A DNA stretch of 64,000 nucleotides. Origin: Planctomycetaceae bacterium. GTDB taxonomy: Bacteria > Planctomycetota > Phycisphaerae > Phycisphaerales > SM1A02. Numbering within the stretch: the first letter of the stretch is position 1; each line of letters starts with the position of its first letter. Shown here piece by piece: positions 39,201 through 47,628 of this stretch. The stretch spans positions 23,729-87,728 of the forward strand of contig NYWD01000069.1 of the NCBI GenBank assembly GCA_002684855.1. The letters run 5' to 3'. The translations under genes and the position numbers were made by a program. The notes below the pieces were generated by a model. The model had not been told where the DNA came from, searched no databases, and worked only from the letters and a program-made list of their open reading frames with translations.

Positions 39201-42200
39201 GCACCGCCCGCGATCCGGGTGAACGCATCCAGCAACACGCTCCTGGTCCGTGCCACGCCCGGCCAGTTCGAGGAGATCCGCGGCATCGTCGAGGGGATCG
39301 ACGACGCGACGGTCAACGTGGCCCGCGAGCTCCGCACCGTTCCCATCGATCCGGGGCGGGGATCGGCCGAGGACATCGCCCGCATGCTGGAGCGGATGCT
39401 CGATCGAGAGGACGACGACCGGGTCCGCATCGTGCCGATCGAGGAACTCCTCGAACGTTCCAAGACGCCGGACGATCCCGGCCGGAAGACCTCGTCCGCG
39501 GGCCGGCCCGACCCGACCGGCGCGGGCCCGGGTCCGATGGGCCTGATCCGCACCGCCGTGATGGGGATCGCCCTCGCGGCGAATCCGCTCGTCCAGGCCT
39601 CCCCGGCGTCCCCGGCGGAGGTCACGGAGGTGGGGGACCGGGACGCGGTCGACGTGGAGGACGAGGCCGAGATCGTGATCGCGATCGATCCCGAGACGAA
39701 CTCCCTCGTCATCCTCGGCGCCCCTCGCGAACTCGATCGGATCGTCGAACTCGCCGACGAGGTCGAGGACACGCTGCCCGAGGAGGGAAGCGTGATCCGG
39801 ACCGTGCCGCTGCCTGCCGGCGTCGACGTCCGGAACGTGGCCTCCGTGGTGACGCAGACCGTTCGGCAGCTCGTGCCGGCGGGCGGTCGCGCCGGCGATC
39901 TCGGAAGACGGACCTCGGTGGTCGCGGACGCCACGAGCAACTCACTGATCGTGGCCTGTCGCGAGGACGACTTCGCGCTCCTGGCGGACCTGATCGCTTC
40001 GGTCGCCCGACCCGCCGACGCCCCCGAAGTCGTGGTTCGGATCTACCGGCTGGCGGAGATGAGCGCCGATCGGGCCGCGACCGGCCTCGTCTCGCTCCTG
40101 CAGGCCCCCGGACGTTCGCGGTACCGCGAGCTCTCGATCACGCTCGACGGCGACGGTCGTCCGATCGAGGCCCGTTTCGATCCGGCCCTGGTGCGGGTGG
40201 TGGCGGACGCCTCCACGAACGCGCTGGTGGTGATGGCGCCCCGGGAGGCCGTCCCCTTCGTCGATCGGTACGTCGAACTCGCCACCCAGTCCCCGAAGGC
40301 GGAACGGACCACGCTTCGACTCTTCGAGCTTCGCTACGCCAGCGCGACGGAGCTCCAGCGCACGCTCCGGCAGATCTTCCAGACCCGGTTCCGGAACATC
40401 CGGCGAAGCGGCACGGCGACCGCCGCCGAGCCCGACTTCGCGGTGGACGCCCGCAGCAACCAGCTGATCGTGACCGCGAGCACCGAGGAGCTGGCGGAGG
40501 TCGAGACGCTGCTCGAACGCCTCGACGTCGAGGACGGTCGGGAACGCAATCCACTGGCCGTGATCGAACTCGCGGCCGCGAGCCCGTCCGCCGCGGCCCG
40601 GATCCTCGACCAGGCCGTCATCGGCGGCGATGAAAGACTCCGGGCGACCACCCTGGTGCTGCCCGACGACGCCTCCGGCGTGCTCCTGGTCCGCGCCGAC
40701 GAGCCGACGCTCGCGGAGATGAAGGACGTGCTCGGGCGGATCGACCGTGAAGCGACCAGCCGGTTCCCGGTCCGCACGATCGAACTGACCAGGGCCGACG
40801 CCGGCGAGGTGGCGGCCGCGGTGCAGGGCTTCTACGACGATCGCGCCCGTCTCTTCTCGACCGGACGCGGCCGCCGCGCCCAGGCATCCGGAGTGGCGAT
40901 CACCGGGCGGACGGGGGGTGCGACGCTGCTGGTCGCGTGCGACGATCCGACCTTCGAGGAGGTCTCGCAGCTCGCGAGGACCTTCGACGAGAAGGACGGG
41001 AAGGCCGGGTACGAGTACCGCATCTATCCCCTCCGCAACGCACGGGCCAACGAGATCGAGGACACCGTCGAGTCGTTGATCTCGTCGCTCACCCGGAGCG
41101 ACTCGCGCGTCAGCGGATTCGGCTCCCGGTCGCGGAACCGGGACCAGCAGACCCGAAGCGGCCTCGGGAGCATCGCGATCGAGGTGGACGAGCGTCTCAA
41201 CGCCCTCGTGGTCAGCGGGCAGGGGGATCGCTTCGACCTCGTCGAGGAACTGATCGACTCCCTCGACGTCCCGACACCGGACGACGAACGGCGAATCGTC
41301 CGCTACCACCGGATCCCCGCGGCGGACGTGACGCTCCTCGAGGAGGTGCTTTCCGATGCCCTGGGCGGTGGCGAGACCGAACGTCGATGGTGGCGCGACG
41401 ACGACGAGGGGACCGGCGCCAAGATCTTCGCGGACGCCCGTTCCGGCGTCCTGTTCGTGGTGGGAAGCGAGTCCCAGCAGGCGACGGTCGACGCCATCCT
41501 CGACGACTTCGCCGGGATGCTGGTGGACGGCGAATCGGTGGTGGAGATCGTCCGGACCGAATTCGCCGACTCCGACGACGTGGCGCGGGCGGTCGGCCGA
41601 TTCCTGCGTGACCGGGACCGGAGCACCGGCATGTCGGAATCGGTGGTCGTCACGCCGATCGACGACTCGGGAGCGATGATCGTCGCGGGTTCGGACGAGG
41701 ACGTCCGGATGGTGAAGGATCTCGTCGCCCGGATCGATGCGCCGGATCTCACCGGGACCCGGTCGCTCGAGATCGTGGTGATCGAGCGGGGGGACGCCGC
41801 CGAGATGGCGGCGCTGATCGGCGCGCAGTTCGACCGTCGGGGCGGCGACGGCGTGGTCGTGACCCCCGACGCGCGGACCAATTCCGTACTCGTCAACGCG
41901 CCGGCGTCGCTCTACCCGCAGATCGCGGCGCTGATCAAGCGCCTCGATGCGCCGGACGACACCGCCGAAAGCGTGATCCGAACCTACAACCTCGAGGTCG
42001 CGGACGCCGGCGAGGCGACCCGGATCCTCGGCGAGACGCTCCGTCTCGACGAGAACGGCCGGACCACCGGGATCTCCATCGCGGTCGAGGACGATCCCAC
42101 CGCCGCGCCGGTGGAGGTCCAGGCCACGATCGTCGCGGATCGACGCTCCAACTCGATCGTGGTGACCGCGACGAAGGCGAGTCTCCCGGTCATCGAATCG

Positions 42201-45200
42201 ATCCTCGCGAAACTCGAGGAGGCGCCGGCGAGGAGTCCGATCGAATACCGGATCATCCCGCTCGAACACGCTCCGGCGGTCGACGTCTCATTCACGCTCG
42301 ATCGGCTGCTCTTCGCTCGCGGGATCGAGTGGCAGGACGTCGCGGTCGACTTCAACCGCTTCGAGAACCAGCTCATCGTCGGGGCGACGCCGGATCAGTT
42401 CGAGGTCATCGACACGATCCTTTCGGAACTCGACGTGCCCGGGACCCGGACCCGGCGCACCGACTTCGTGGCCCTGCAGTTCGCGGACGCGATGAAGCTC
42501 AAGGACGCCCTCGCGAACTTCTACGGTCCCTACGCCCTGGAAGCCGACACGCCCGGCAAGCAGAACGTCCGGATCATCGCCGACGAGGCGACCAACAGCC
42601 TGGTGGTCACGGCCGCCGAGGAGGAGTGGGCGGGCATCCTCGCCCTGGTCGAGCAGCTGGACAGCGAGGAATACGACGCCTCCCTCCAGCTCGCGGTGAT
42701 TCCGCTGGTCCATGCGGACGCCCGGAGCGTGGCCCGGGCCATCAACGACGCGTTCCGCCCGCAGGTCGAAGCGGCCCGCCGCGGCGGGCGGCAGTCGAAT
42801 CGGGAGGAACCCCGCCAGGCGGACGGTGATCGGCAGGGACGGGACCGCAACGACCAGCCGCCGCCGGTCCTCATGCAGAGCGAGGAGTGGGTGAGCGCCA
42901 GCGCCGAGGTCCAGACCAACTCGCTGGTGGTCTCCGCCAATCGAAAGAACCTCGGGAAGATCGAACGGATCATCGCGCAGCTCGACGTCGCGGACTTCGC
43001 CCGGCTCCCGGCCCCGAGACTGATCCCGGTCGGATCCGGGGATCCGGTTTCGCTCGCGGCCGCCCTGCGCACCATCTATCTCCCCGAAGGCGAGAGCCGG
43101 GGCGGCACCCTCCGGATCGTCGGCGACCGGCAGGCGAACGCGGTCATCATCCGCGCCGACGAGGAGGAGTTCACGCAGATCCGCACCCTCGCGGCGGCGC
43201 TCCAGCAGGAGGCGGACGTCAAGGGCGTCTCGGTGCGGGTGGTCCGGCTCGAATCCGCGCCGGCGGCCCGGGTCGCGGCCTCGGTCCGGGCCGCGTACGC
43301 GACGAAGGCATCGCAGGCGCGGGTCCCCTTCAGCATCGACGTGGACGCGGTCGGCAACGCACTCGTCATCGCGTCGACCGGACCCTTCTTCGACGAGGTC
43401 TCGGGCACCATCCGGGAGATGGACCGGATGGCGCCGGCGGCCGGGCAGGGGATCTTCCTCATCGATCTGGAGAACGTCCCGGCGAGCGTCGCGGAACGCG
43501 CCGTCAAGCGAATCGGACTCGACAAGCCCCAGCCCGCCGACTCCACCTCCCGTCTCGTCGTCGAGCCCATCAAGATCTCGGCGGTCGAGGGGCGGAACGC
43601 GCTGCTGGTCGTCGCGAATCCGGCCGATCGGGAGACCGTGGTGGGGATCCTGAAGGCGATCGACGCCGAGCCGGAGTCGGACCTCGACACCAACGAGGTG
43701 CGAATCGTCCAGTTGCAGCAGGCCGAGGCCGCGGCGGTGGTCGCCCTCATCGACCAGGTGATCGACCCGGCGGGCGGCGGTCCGGACAGCACCGCGATCG
43801 CGGCCGCGGTCAAGGAGCAGATCCGCCGTTTGAACGTGGTCGGCGGGCGGAACGCACCGATCGCCCTCGACCTCGCGAAGCCGATCCGGGTCACCGCGGA
43901 CGTCGCGGGCAACTCGATCCTGATCAGTTCCACCCCGGCGAACACCCGGGCCCTCGTGGAGGTCGCCCGACTGTTCGACCGGCTGCCGACCACCGAGGCC
44001 CTGACCGTCCAGATCTTCCCGCTCGAGAACATGGCCGCGGATCGATTCGTCGCCCTCGTGGACGAACTGTTCGAGCAGGGGCGCGACCTCGCGGTCCTTC
44101 CCGGATCCGACATCCCGGCCCTGCCCGAGGGCGCGATCGGGGAATCGCTCGCCGACCGGGCGGCGCTGACCGTCGACGAGCGGACCAACACCGTGGTCGC
44201 GGTCGGCAAGGAATCCGCGGTCGCCTTCGTCCAGGTGATGGTCGGGAAGCTCGATTCGGAAGTGGGCGCGGGCTGGGTCGAGGCCCGGGTCATCCCGCTC
44301 CGGTACGCGGACGCCGGCGATCTCGCGGAATTCGTCCAGGCGGCGGTGGTCGAGGGCCAGACCGAGATCCCCGGGGCCACGCCCATGCAGCTCCAGGTCG
44401 CCCGGATGCGGGCCATGCGGCAGGGCGGGGACCGTGCGGTCGAGAGCGACATCTTCGTTCCGCTCTCCAGACTCATGGTCAAGGCCGATCCCCAGCTGAA
44501 CGCCCTCGTGGTGGTGGCGAGTCCGCCGAACCTGTCGCTGGTGGAGGAACTGGTCGCGATGCTCGACATCGAGGCCGCGGCGCCCGGCGCCGCGGTCCGC
44601 ATCTACGCGGTGGAGCACGGGTCGTCCGAACGGATCGCCGCGGTCATCCGGCAGTTGTTCGAGCAGCAGTACCAGTCCGGCCTGATTCGCGACGAGGACC
44701 GGATCAAGGCGGTGCCCGACGTCCGGACCAACTCGATCGTGGTCTCGACCAGCGGTCGGAGCTTCGAACTGTTCGAGGATCTCCTCGCGAGGCTCGACGT
44801 CGAGGTGGCGGTCGACTTCCGCGAGATCCGGATCATCGAGCTCGCGAACGCCAGCGCAACCCGGCTGGCTCCGATGATCCAGTCCCTGATGGACGCCCGC
44901 CTCGAGCGTCTTCGCAAGGTCCAGCCCGAGACGGCCGAGCTCGAGCGGGCCGTCATCATGTCCGACTCCCGCTCCAACTCCCTGGTGGTCGCCGCCGGGA
45001 ACGACACCTTCGCGGTGGTCGACCGCCTCGCGTCGGATCTCGATCTGGATTCGATCGGCGACGCCGCGGACATCCGCGTGGTCCCGGTCATCCGGGGCGG
45101 CCTCGAACGGGTCGCGCAGGCGGTGCAGCAGGTGATGGAACGTCGCTACGCGGATCTCCCCGCCGACGTCGCCCGCCGCCAGCGGCCGCTGGTCATCACG

Positions 45201-47621
45201 GATCCCCGGACCAGTTCGCTCCTGGTCGCCGCCAGTCCCGAGGACCGACGCTCGATCGAGGATCTCGTCGAGCGCCTCTCGGAGACCCCGATGAACGCCG
45301 CGGTGGAGATCGAGGTGCTCACCCTCGAGTCGGGATCCGCGAGCGAGATGGCCCCGAGACTCGAATCGCTGATGCGTGACCGGATGCGGAGCCTCGGCGA
45401 CGCCGAGGGACCGAGCGACCGCGTCTCGATCGAGCCGCTGGACGGAAGCAACGCCCTGGTGATCGCCGCCAGTCGGGAGAACCAGGTGGTGGTCCGGGAC
45501 CTGGTCGACGTCCTGGTGCGGGCGCAGTCCGACCGGATCGGCGGGCAGTCCCTCGAGATCATCTCCGTCGCCCGGAACCGGGCGTCCGACCTCGTCGATC
45601 TCGTCGAGGATCTCTACGTCGAGACCGAGAACCGTCGTCGTGGCGAGGACGTCGTGCGGGTGAACGCCGACGACCGCATCAACGCCATCCTCGCGACCGG
45701 CACGCCCGCGGACATCGAGGCGATCCGGGATCTCGTCTCGCGACTGGACTCGGAGCAGCCGAACGCGATCGTCGAGGTCAAGTACGTCCCGCTCGCCTCG
45801 GCCAACGTCCTCGAGACGGTGGCGCTGATCGAGAGCGTGCTCGACGGTGGCGGTGGCCGCCGGGGCCGCTCGGGCCAGCGCGGCACCGTGATGCGGTACC
45901 TGAAGGAGATGAACGGCGTCGATCCCGGGGACGACCCCGATCGCATGGAGGTCGAGGTCTCCAGCGCGATCCGCGATTCGATCGCCCTCACCCCCGACGT
46001 GCGGACCAACACCGTGATCGTCTCCGCGCCGCGGGAGTCGCTGGAACTGATCGAACGGATGATCCGCGATCTCGACACCAGCTCCACGGGCTCGAAGCGA
46101 ATCGAGGTGTTCAAGCTGCAGAACGCCGACGCCGACGCGATGGCGGAGATCCTGACCGAACTCTTCCAGCTCCGGCAGCAGGGGAGCCTCTACGTGCTCA
46201 AGCCGCGGGAGGACGTCACCGCCGTGGTGGAGAGCGCGGGCCTGCCCGGGGGCGAGGTCGAGTCCGAGATGTTCGGCACCGATCTCACGATGGTGCCGGA
46301 CGAGCGACAGGCGTTGTCGATCACCGTCGACAGCCGGACCAACGCGCTCATCGTCTCCGGCACGCCGAAGTATCTCGAACTCGTCGGCGAGGTGGTCACG
46401 GAGCTCGACGCGGAGGAGGCCAACGAGCGGGAGACGCTCGTCTATCCGCTTCGAAACGCGGAGGCGGGCGAGGTCGCCCGGGTGGTCAGCGAATTCGTGA
46501 GCGAGGACCAGCGCAAGCTCGTCGAGACGCTCAACTCCGACCAGCTCCCGTCTGCCGCCCGGCTTCTCGAGCGGGAGGTGACGATCGTCGGCGACGTCAA
46601 GAGCAACGCGGTGCTGGTGAACGCTTCGCCCCGCTACATGGAGCAGGTCGAGTCGATCATCAAGGAACTGGACGTCGATCCCCCGCAGGTCCTGATCCAG
46701 GTCATGCTGGCCGAGATCACGCTGGACGACGATTCCGACTTCGGGGTCACGCTCAACGAGAAGGTCGGGGTCCTTCCGTTGCGGACCACCGGATCGGTCA
46801 ACTACAGCAGCACCGACGTGTTCGGGGCGTTCAGCCAGCCGGTCTCGGGGTCCTTCTCGGTCGGCTTCAGGGACCTCAACCTCGTGCTCAGCGCGATGTA
46901 CGCCCAGGGGCGCCTGCAGCTGCTCTCGAACCCCTCGATCACGGTCGCGAACAACGAGGAGGGCCGGATCCAGGTCGGGCAGGAGATCCGACTGCCCGAC
47001 TCCATCGCCACCTTCGACACCGGAACCCAGAGCACCACGGTGCAGGCCCAGGACGTCGGGATCATTCTCGAGGTCAAGCCCTCGATCAATCCGGACGGCT
47101 TCGTGCGGATGGACATCCGTCCGACGATCTCCCGGCTGAGCGAGAAGACCACGGACATCAGCGAGAACTTCCGGAGTCCCATCATCATCAAGCGGACGGC
47201 GGACACCACGGTGACCGTGAAGGACGGCGAGACGGTGGTCATCGGCGGACTCATCGAGGAGAACAGCGAGCGACGCGACATGAAGATCCCGTTGCTCGGC
47301 GACATTCCGCTGATCGGTGGCCTGTTCCGTTCGGAATCGGAGGTCCGCAGGCGGACCGAACTCCTGATCGTGCTCACGCCGCGGGTGGTCAGCAACTCCG
47401 AGGTGGGCGAGGGATCGCTCCGCGAAATCACGGAGTCGATGGTGGACGACCTCCCCCTCCCCGAGAGGATCCGCAGGCAGATCGGTGGCGGTCGCCTGCA
47501 GGGCGGGGACAGCGAACTCGGAGCGGCGTTCGAGCCCATCGAGGAGCCCGAGGAGCGGAAGGAACCGGGCGAGGCCAGGTCGGACGAGGACGAACCCGAA
47601 GTGACGGAAGAAGAGGCCTGA
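33261..47621 (+). CDS. Giant type II/IV secretin (GspD-like), 4,786 aa, with about 50 tandem NolW/N1-like domains
   Basis: Signal peptide MTNIRKCVRWSLFLAVLFGPWGGGTLAVGQ; N0-like FNFKGQTWDQVLDYFSRVTALPIVRDAEVPAGTVDYINP; dozens of (D)xRTNSLVVSA...LxxxLD units; secretin domain VLIQVMLAEITLDDDSDFGVTLNEK...LKDGETVVIGGLIEENSERRDMKIPLLGDIPLIGGLFRSESEVRRRTELLIVLTPRVV. Start 33261 preferred over 33183 because of the signal peptide. Confidence 0.93.
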   Translation: MTNIRKCVRWSLFLAVLFGPWGGGTLAVGQVEAEPPRPVRGDDGVPQVRFNFKGQTWDQVLDYFSRVTALPIVRDAEVPAGTVDYINPTPYPLPQALETLNLLLQTRGLVLRDGNGRLVLEQLKEIKRENIPTYIGRLPDDVTADTLVTVIVPLVNATAASVSEQLKEMVADYGMVAALPEQNSLLLVETAANARRIQLIVDELDREDVENQVDQIPLRNSKAGEILPILLKLMSERVVKTVTRGKAKVQVEEDVMPAGFRIAADDRTNTIIARGTPRRIERLRAAIDLLDGERLEASTNMRTIQLDRLTVAEAKGRLDQLFAGVPEEDRPTYVVLDDTNRITISADPAMLEQATRFLADLEGAGEGATGDGESVALLTLSHATPEAAIAACRAIFTPRQSAVVKLVPGPDGRSLVAAGPVADLDSVRKTIVLVDRPARGDREVRYLEVDAVDPGTAFARATRIFEAAAESDPTLAVVTDFDPATRRLVIEGPRESLDRFEAALADARASIRPETMVRQFTVESAPPSRLVGSMNTLSRAILKPTDGSTYVPPDFEAVDELDLLVVTATADQFVAIDGLLRTLDRPQPGDVTYRVIRIGTTAGDVLLEKALAAFDRKATMLADGDLPRPEVSVDASTGVFEVLGSTASVQAFERALAEARQLLPPEPVGRMIAIRQARAAELLAPLLEMIDRTVAIGDGRAIAPPSIEVVTPTNSLWVRGDAAQVRTIEQFVRELDVFEPTEMPPLRMLQLSGSDAQQIARLLTSRYDARPTDVRREKPVRIEADAATNTLVVTAHEAVFDEMKTFVDSLNRNTETEAERETMIFPLRLARAVDLAKALGTLYPEPPMPLDTRGRPLPHLRQPREVFVSADAGTNTLIIEAPSGRRTSFEQLVQQLDRIELPPQATLRTWNVDRGEGSEIANTLQNLARQGVLSRPGANGEKAVEVTIQFEPRSRTLIVAGDDFTFGKVDEILADLEAVPVNRALRVIEITAGDVTEISGRASRLFTEQTEGDPDFTGVEVEVDAVNGTILAVGEDASLNRFSQIVAQLESAQASPPDIRLLSLRHGEATEVATMIVELLGNELAMATLGGPAPVIEALPQVNAILVAAEPREHEIIRQIVDTIDTADEALPPIRILQVRTADAANLASALGQTYERRSNEEKAAKPVRISADVATNALIVAAHPELLEEIRAIVTDLNDADRLDAEGREIRIFPLRVALAEDLANTIDQMYPEPPMPRDSRGRPRPDLQQPREVVVRANPQMNALIVDAPIQRMAGFEKLVQQLDQTQIVDETEIRTWKLPTVELEAAARTLRELADGGHLGGGDRGLAGTISISVDVASDTLLVSGPTGIFDRVAQVIDSLESGPVMPVTTLRTFRLAQARVDSVVPMLREILVARMTETTGRADREIERLLTVTSDRKTNTVIISAPDVVMPIAEQLIKTLDSSAQVVGDPTVRVRPLMFADAAVVAGALQQALPGMTSPATGEAMEVKVVPASGSNALLLVGIPEEIEEVEVLIEPLDARPAIDAMDARTFELAHADATRIAPIVQTLLVDQQSSDPRVLVERIRRSRGAIDLTPTVRVEADERTNSLIVSGPQPAVTLAENLIEKLDRPDADADLVYTTFTPAQADATRIVKTAQTVLDRTRPGGLRSTLELIAEPETNSVLVVGTRDETERAVGLLSEWDEQIPVLPPVDFKILTIRNASADAVAAVIGPVLRDRTRWPVALRDAARAGLVVSEPTVTADVATNRILVSAPAELQAIASTLVRELDQADSVGSIEVRVYPVTAGGAADMAEALQRSLDAASDARPGEPRPVVASAGRSDSIVVTASPRLQEIVAQQFSAMASSGGGVQVRTVFLEHASAARIAPLVESLLAEDSMVQPRDLPSWMRAELMMARVRGQIDEEPPIRVLPDDRLNAVIVTGPLAALDAAEQLVAQLDVAAPGGGGRSIRVLEVRNADARELATTLDELFAVADDGEAPPAIRVNASSNTLLVRATPGQFEEIRGIVEGIDDATVNVARELRTVPIDPGRGSAEDIARMLERMLDREDDDRVRIVPIEELLERSKTPDDPGRKTSSAGRPDPTGAGPGPMGLIRTAVMGIALAANPLVQASPASPAEVTEVGDRDAVDVEDEAEIVIAIDPETNSLVILGAPRELDRIVELADEVEDTLPEEGSVIRTVPLPAGVDVRNVASVVTQTVRQLVPAGGRAGDLGRRTSVVADATSNSLIVACREDDFALLADLIASVARPADAPEVVVRIYRLAEMSADRAATGLVSLLQAPGRSRYRELSITLDGDGRPIEARFDPALVRVVADASTNALVVMAPREAVPFVDRYVELATQSPKAERTTLRLFELRYASATELQRTLRQIFQTRFRNIRRSGTATAAEPDFAVDARSNQLIVTASTEELAEVETLLERLDVEDGRERNPLAVIELAAASPSAAARILDQAVIGGDERLRATTLVLPDDASGVLLVRADEPTLAEMKDVLGRIDREATSRFPVRTIELTRADAGEVAAAVQGFYDDRARLFSTGRGRRAQASGVAITGRTGGATLLVACDDPTFEEVSQLARTFDEKDGKAGYEYRIYPLRNARANEIEDTVESLISSLTRSDSRVSGFGSRSRNRDQQTRSGLGSIAIEVDERLNALVVSGQGDRFDLVEELIDSLDVPTPDDERRIVRYHRIPAADVTLLEEVLSDALGGGETERRWWRDDDEGTGAKIFADARSGVLFVVGSESQQATVDAILDDFAGMLVDGESVVEIVRTEFADSDDVARAVGRFLRDRDRSTGMSESVVVTPIDDSGAMIVAGSDEDVRMVKDLVARIDAPDLTGTRSLEIVVIERGDAAEMAALIGAQFDRRGGDGVVVTPDARTNSVLVNAPASLYPQIAALIKRLDAPDDTAESVIRTYNLEVADAGEATRILGETLRLDENGRTTGISIAVEDDPTAAPVEVQATIVADRRSNSIVVTATKASLPVIESILAKLEEAPARSPIEYRIIPLEHAPAVDVSFTLDRLLFARGIEWQDVAVDFNRFENQLIVGATPDQFEVIDTILSELDVPGTRTRRTDFVALQFADAMKLKDALANFYGPYALEADTPGKQNVRIIADEATNSLVVTAAEEEWAGILALVEQLDSEEYDASLQLAVIPLVHADARSVARAINDAFRPQVEAARRGGRQSNREEPRQADGDRQGRDRNDQPPPVLMQSEEWVSASAEVQTNSLVVSANRKNLGKIERIIAQLDVADFARLPAPRLIPVGSGDPVSLAAALRTIYLPEGESRGGTLRIVGDRQANAVIIRADEEEFTQIRTLAAALQQEADVKGVSVRVVRLESAPAARVAASVRAAYATKASQARVPFSIDVDAVGNALVIASTGPFFDEVSGTIREMDRMAPAAGQGIFLIDLENVPASVAERAVKRIGLDKPQPADSTSRLVVEPIKISAVEGRNALLVVANPADRETVVGILKAIDAEPESDLDTNEVRIVQLQQAEAAAVVALIDQVIDPAGGGPDSTAIAAAVKEQIRRLNVVGGRNAPIALDLAKPIRVTADVAGNSILISSTPANTRALVEVARLFDRLPTTEALTVQIFPLENMAADRFVALVDELFEQGRDLAVLPGSDIPALPEGAIGESLADRAALTVDERTNTVVAVGKESAVAFVQVMVGKLDSEVGAGWVEARVIPLRYADAGDLAEFVQAAVVEGQTEIPGATPMQLQVARMRAMRQGGDRAVESDIFVPLSRLMVKADPQLNALVVVASPPNLSLVEELVAMLDIEAAAPGAAVRIYAVEHGSSERIAAVIRQLFEQQYQSGLIRDEDRIKAVPDVRTNSIVVSTSGRSFELFEDLLARLDVEVAVDFREIRIIELANASATRLAPMIQSLMDARLERLRKVQPETAELERAVIMSDSRSNSLVVAAGNDTFAVVDRLASDLDLDSIGDAADIRVVPVIRGGLERVAQAVQQVMERRYADLPADVARRQRPLVITDPRTSSLLVAASPEDRRSIEDLVERLSETPMNAAVEIEVLTLESGSASEMAPRLESLMRDRMRSLGDAEGPSDRVSIEPLDGSNALVIAASRENQVVVRDLVDVLVRAQSDRIGGQSLEIISVARNRASDLVDLVEDLYVETENRRRGEDVVRVNADDRINAILATGTPADIEAIRDLVSRLDSEQPNAIVEVKYVPLASANVLETVALIESVLDGGGGRRGRSGQRGTVMRYLKEMNGVDPGDDPDRMEVEVSSAIRDSIALTPDVRTNTVIVSAPRESLELIERMIRDLDTSSTGSKRIEVFKLQNADADAMAEILTELFQLRQQGSLYVLKPREDVTAVVESAGLPGGEVESEMFGTDLTMVPDERQALSITVDSRTNALIVSGTPKYLELVGEVVTELDAEEANERETLVYPLRNAEAGEVARVVSEFVSEDQRKLVETLNSDQLPSAARLLEREVTIVGDVKSNAVLVNASPRYMEQVESIIKELDVDPPQVLIQVMLAEITLDDDSDFGVTLNEKVGVLPLRTTGSVNYSSTDVFGAFSQPVSGSFSVGFRDLNLVLSAMYAQGRLQLLSNPSITVANNEEGRIQVGQEIRLPDSIATFDTGTQSTTVQAQDVGIILEVKPSINPDGFVRMDIRPTISRLSEKTTDISENFRSPIIIKRTADTTVTVKDGETVVIGGLIEENSERRDMKIPLLGDIPLIGGLFRSESEVRRRTELLIVLTPRVVSNSEVGEGSLREITESMVDDLPLPERIRRQIGGGRLQGGDSELGAAFEPIEEPEERKEPGEARSDEDEPEVTEEEA
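33660..46680 (+). repeat. Tandem protein-domain array: about 50 diverged NolW/N1-like units (about 80 aa average)
   Basis: By-eye count of about 52 beta-strand signatures of type D-x-x-T/S-N-x-hhV-x-A/G followed by hxxhxxLD (e.g. DDRTNTIIARG, DAATNTLVVTA, DERTNSLIVSG, DARTNSVLVNA, DVRTNTVIVSA, DSRTNALIVSG). Confidence 0.85.
35485..37390 (+). repeat. Recent supra-repeat duplication inside the secretin array (period about 1,164-1,167 nt)
   Basis: LYPEPPMPLDTRGRPLPHLRQPREVFVSADAGTNTLIIEAP versus MYPEPPMPRDSRGRPRPDLQQPREVVVRANPQMNALIVDAP; anchors at 35787/36954 (1167 nt) and 35598/36762 (1164 nt). Confidence 0.8.
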
Positions 47622-47628
47622 ATCCATC

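Noticed and set aside
39942-42269. 775-aa minus-strand ORF antisense to the middle of the secretin
   Set aside because: Shadow ORF, no recognisable motifs.
33660-46680. DNA tandem repeat / CRISPR-like array in the secretin region
   Set aside because: Repeats are at protein level and highly diverged in DNA; no identical direct repeats with unique spacers, so not CRISPR or a satellite.
33183-47621. Assembly collapse/expansion artefact explaining the giant ORF
   Set aside because: Units are strongly diverged from each other and the frame is continuous, which does not fit a misassembled repeat; long-read confirmation would still be useful.
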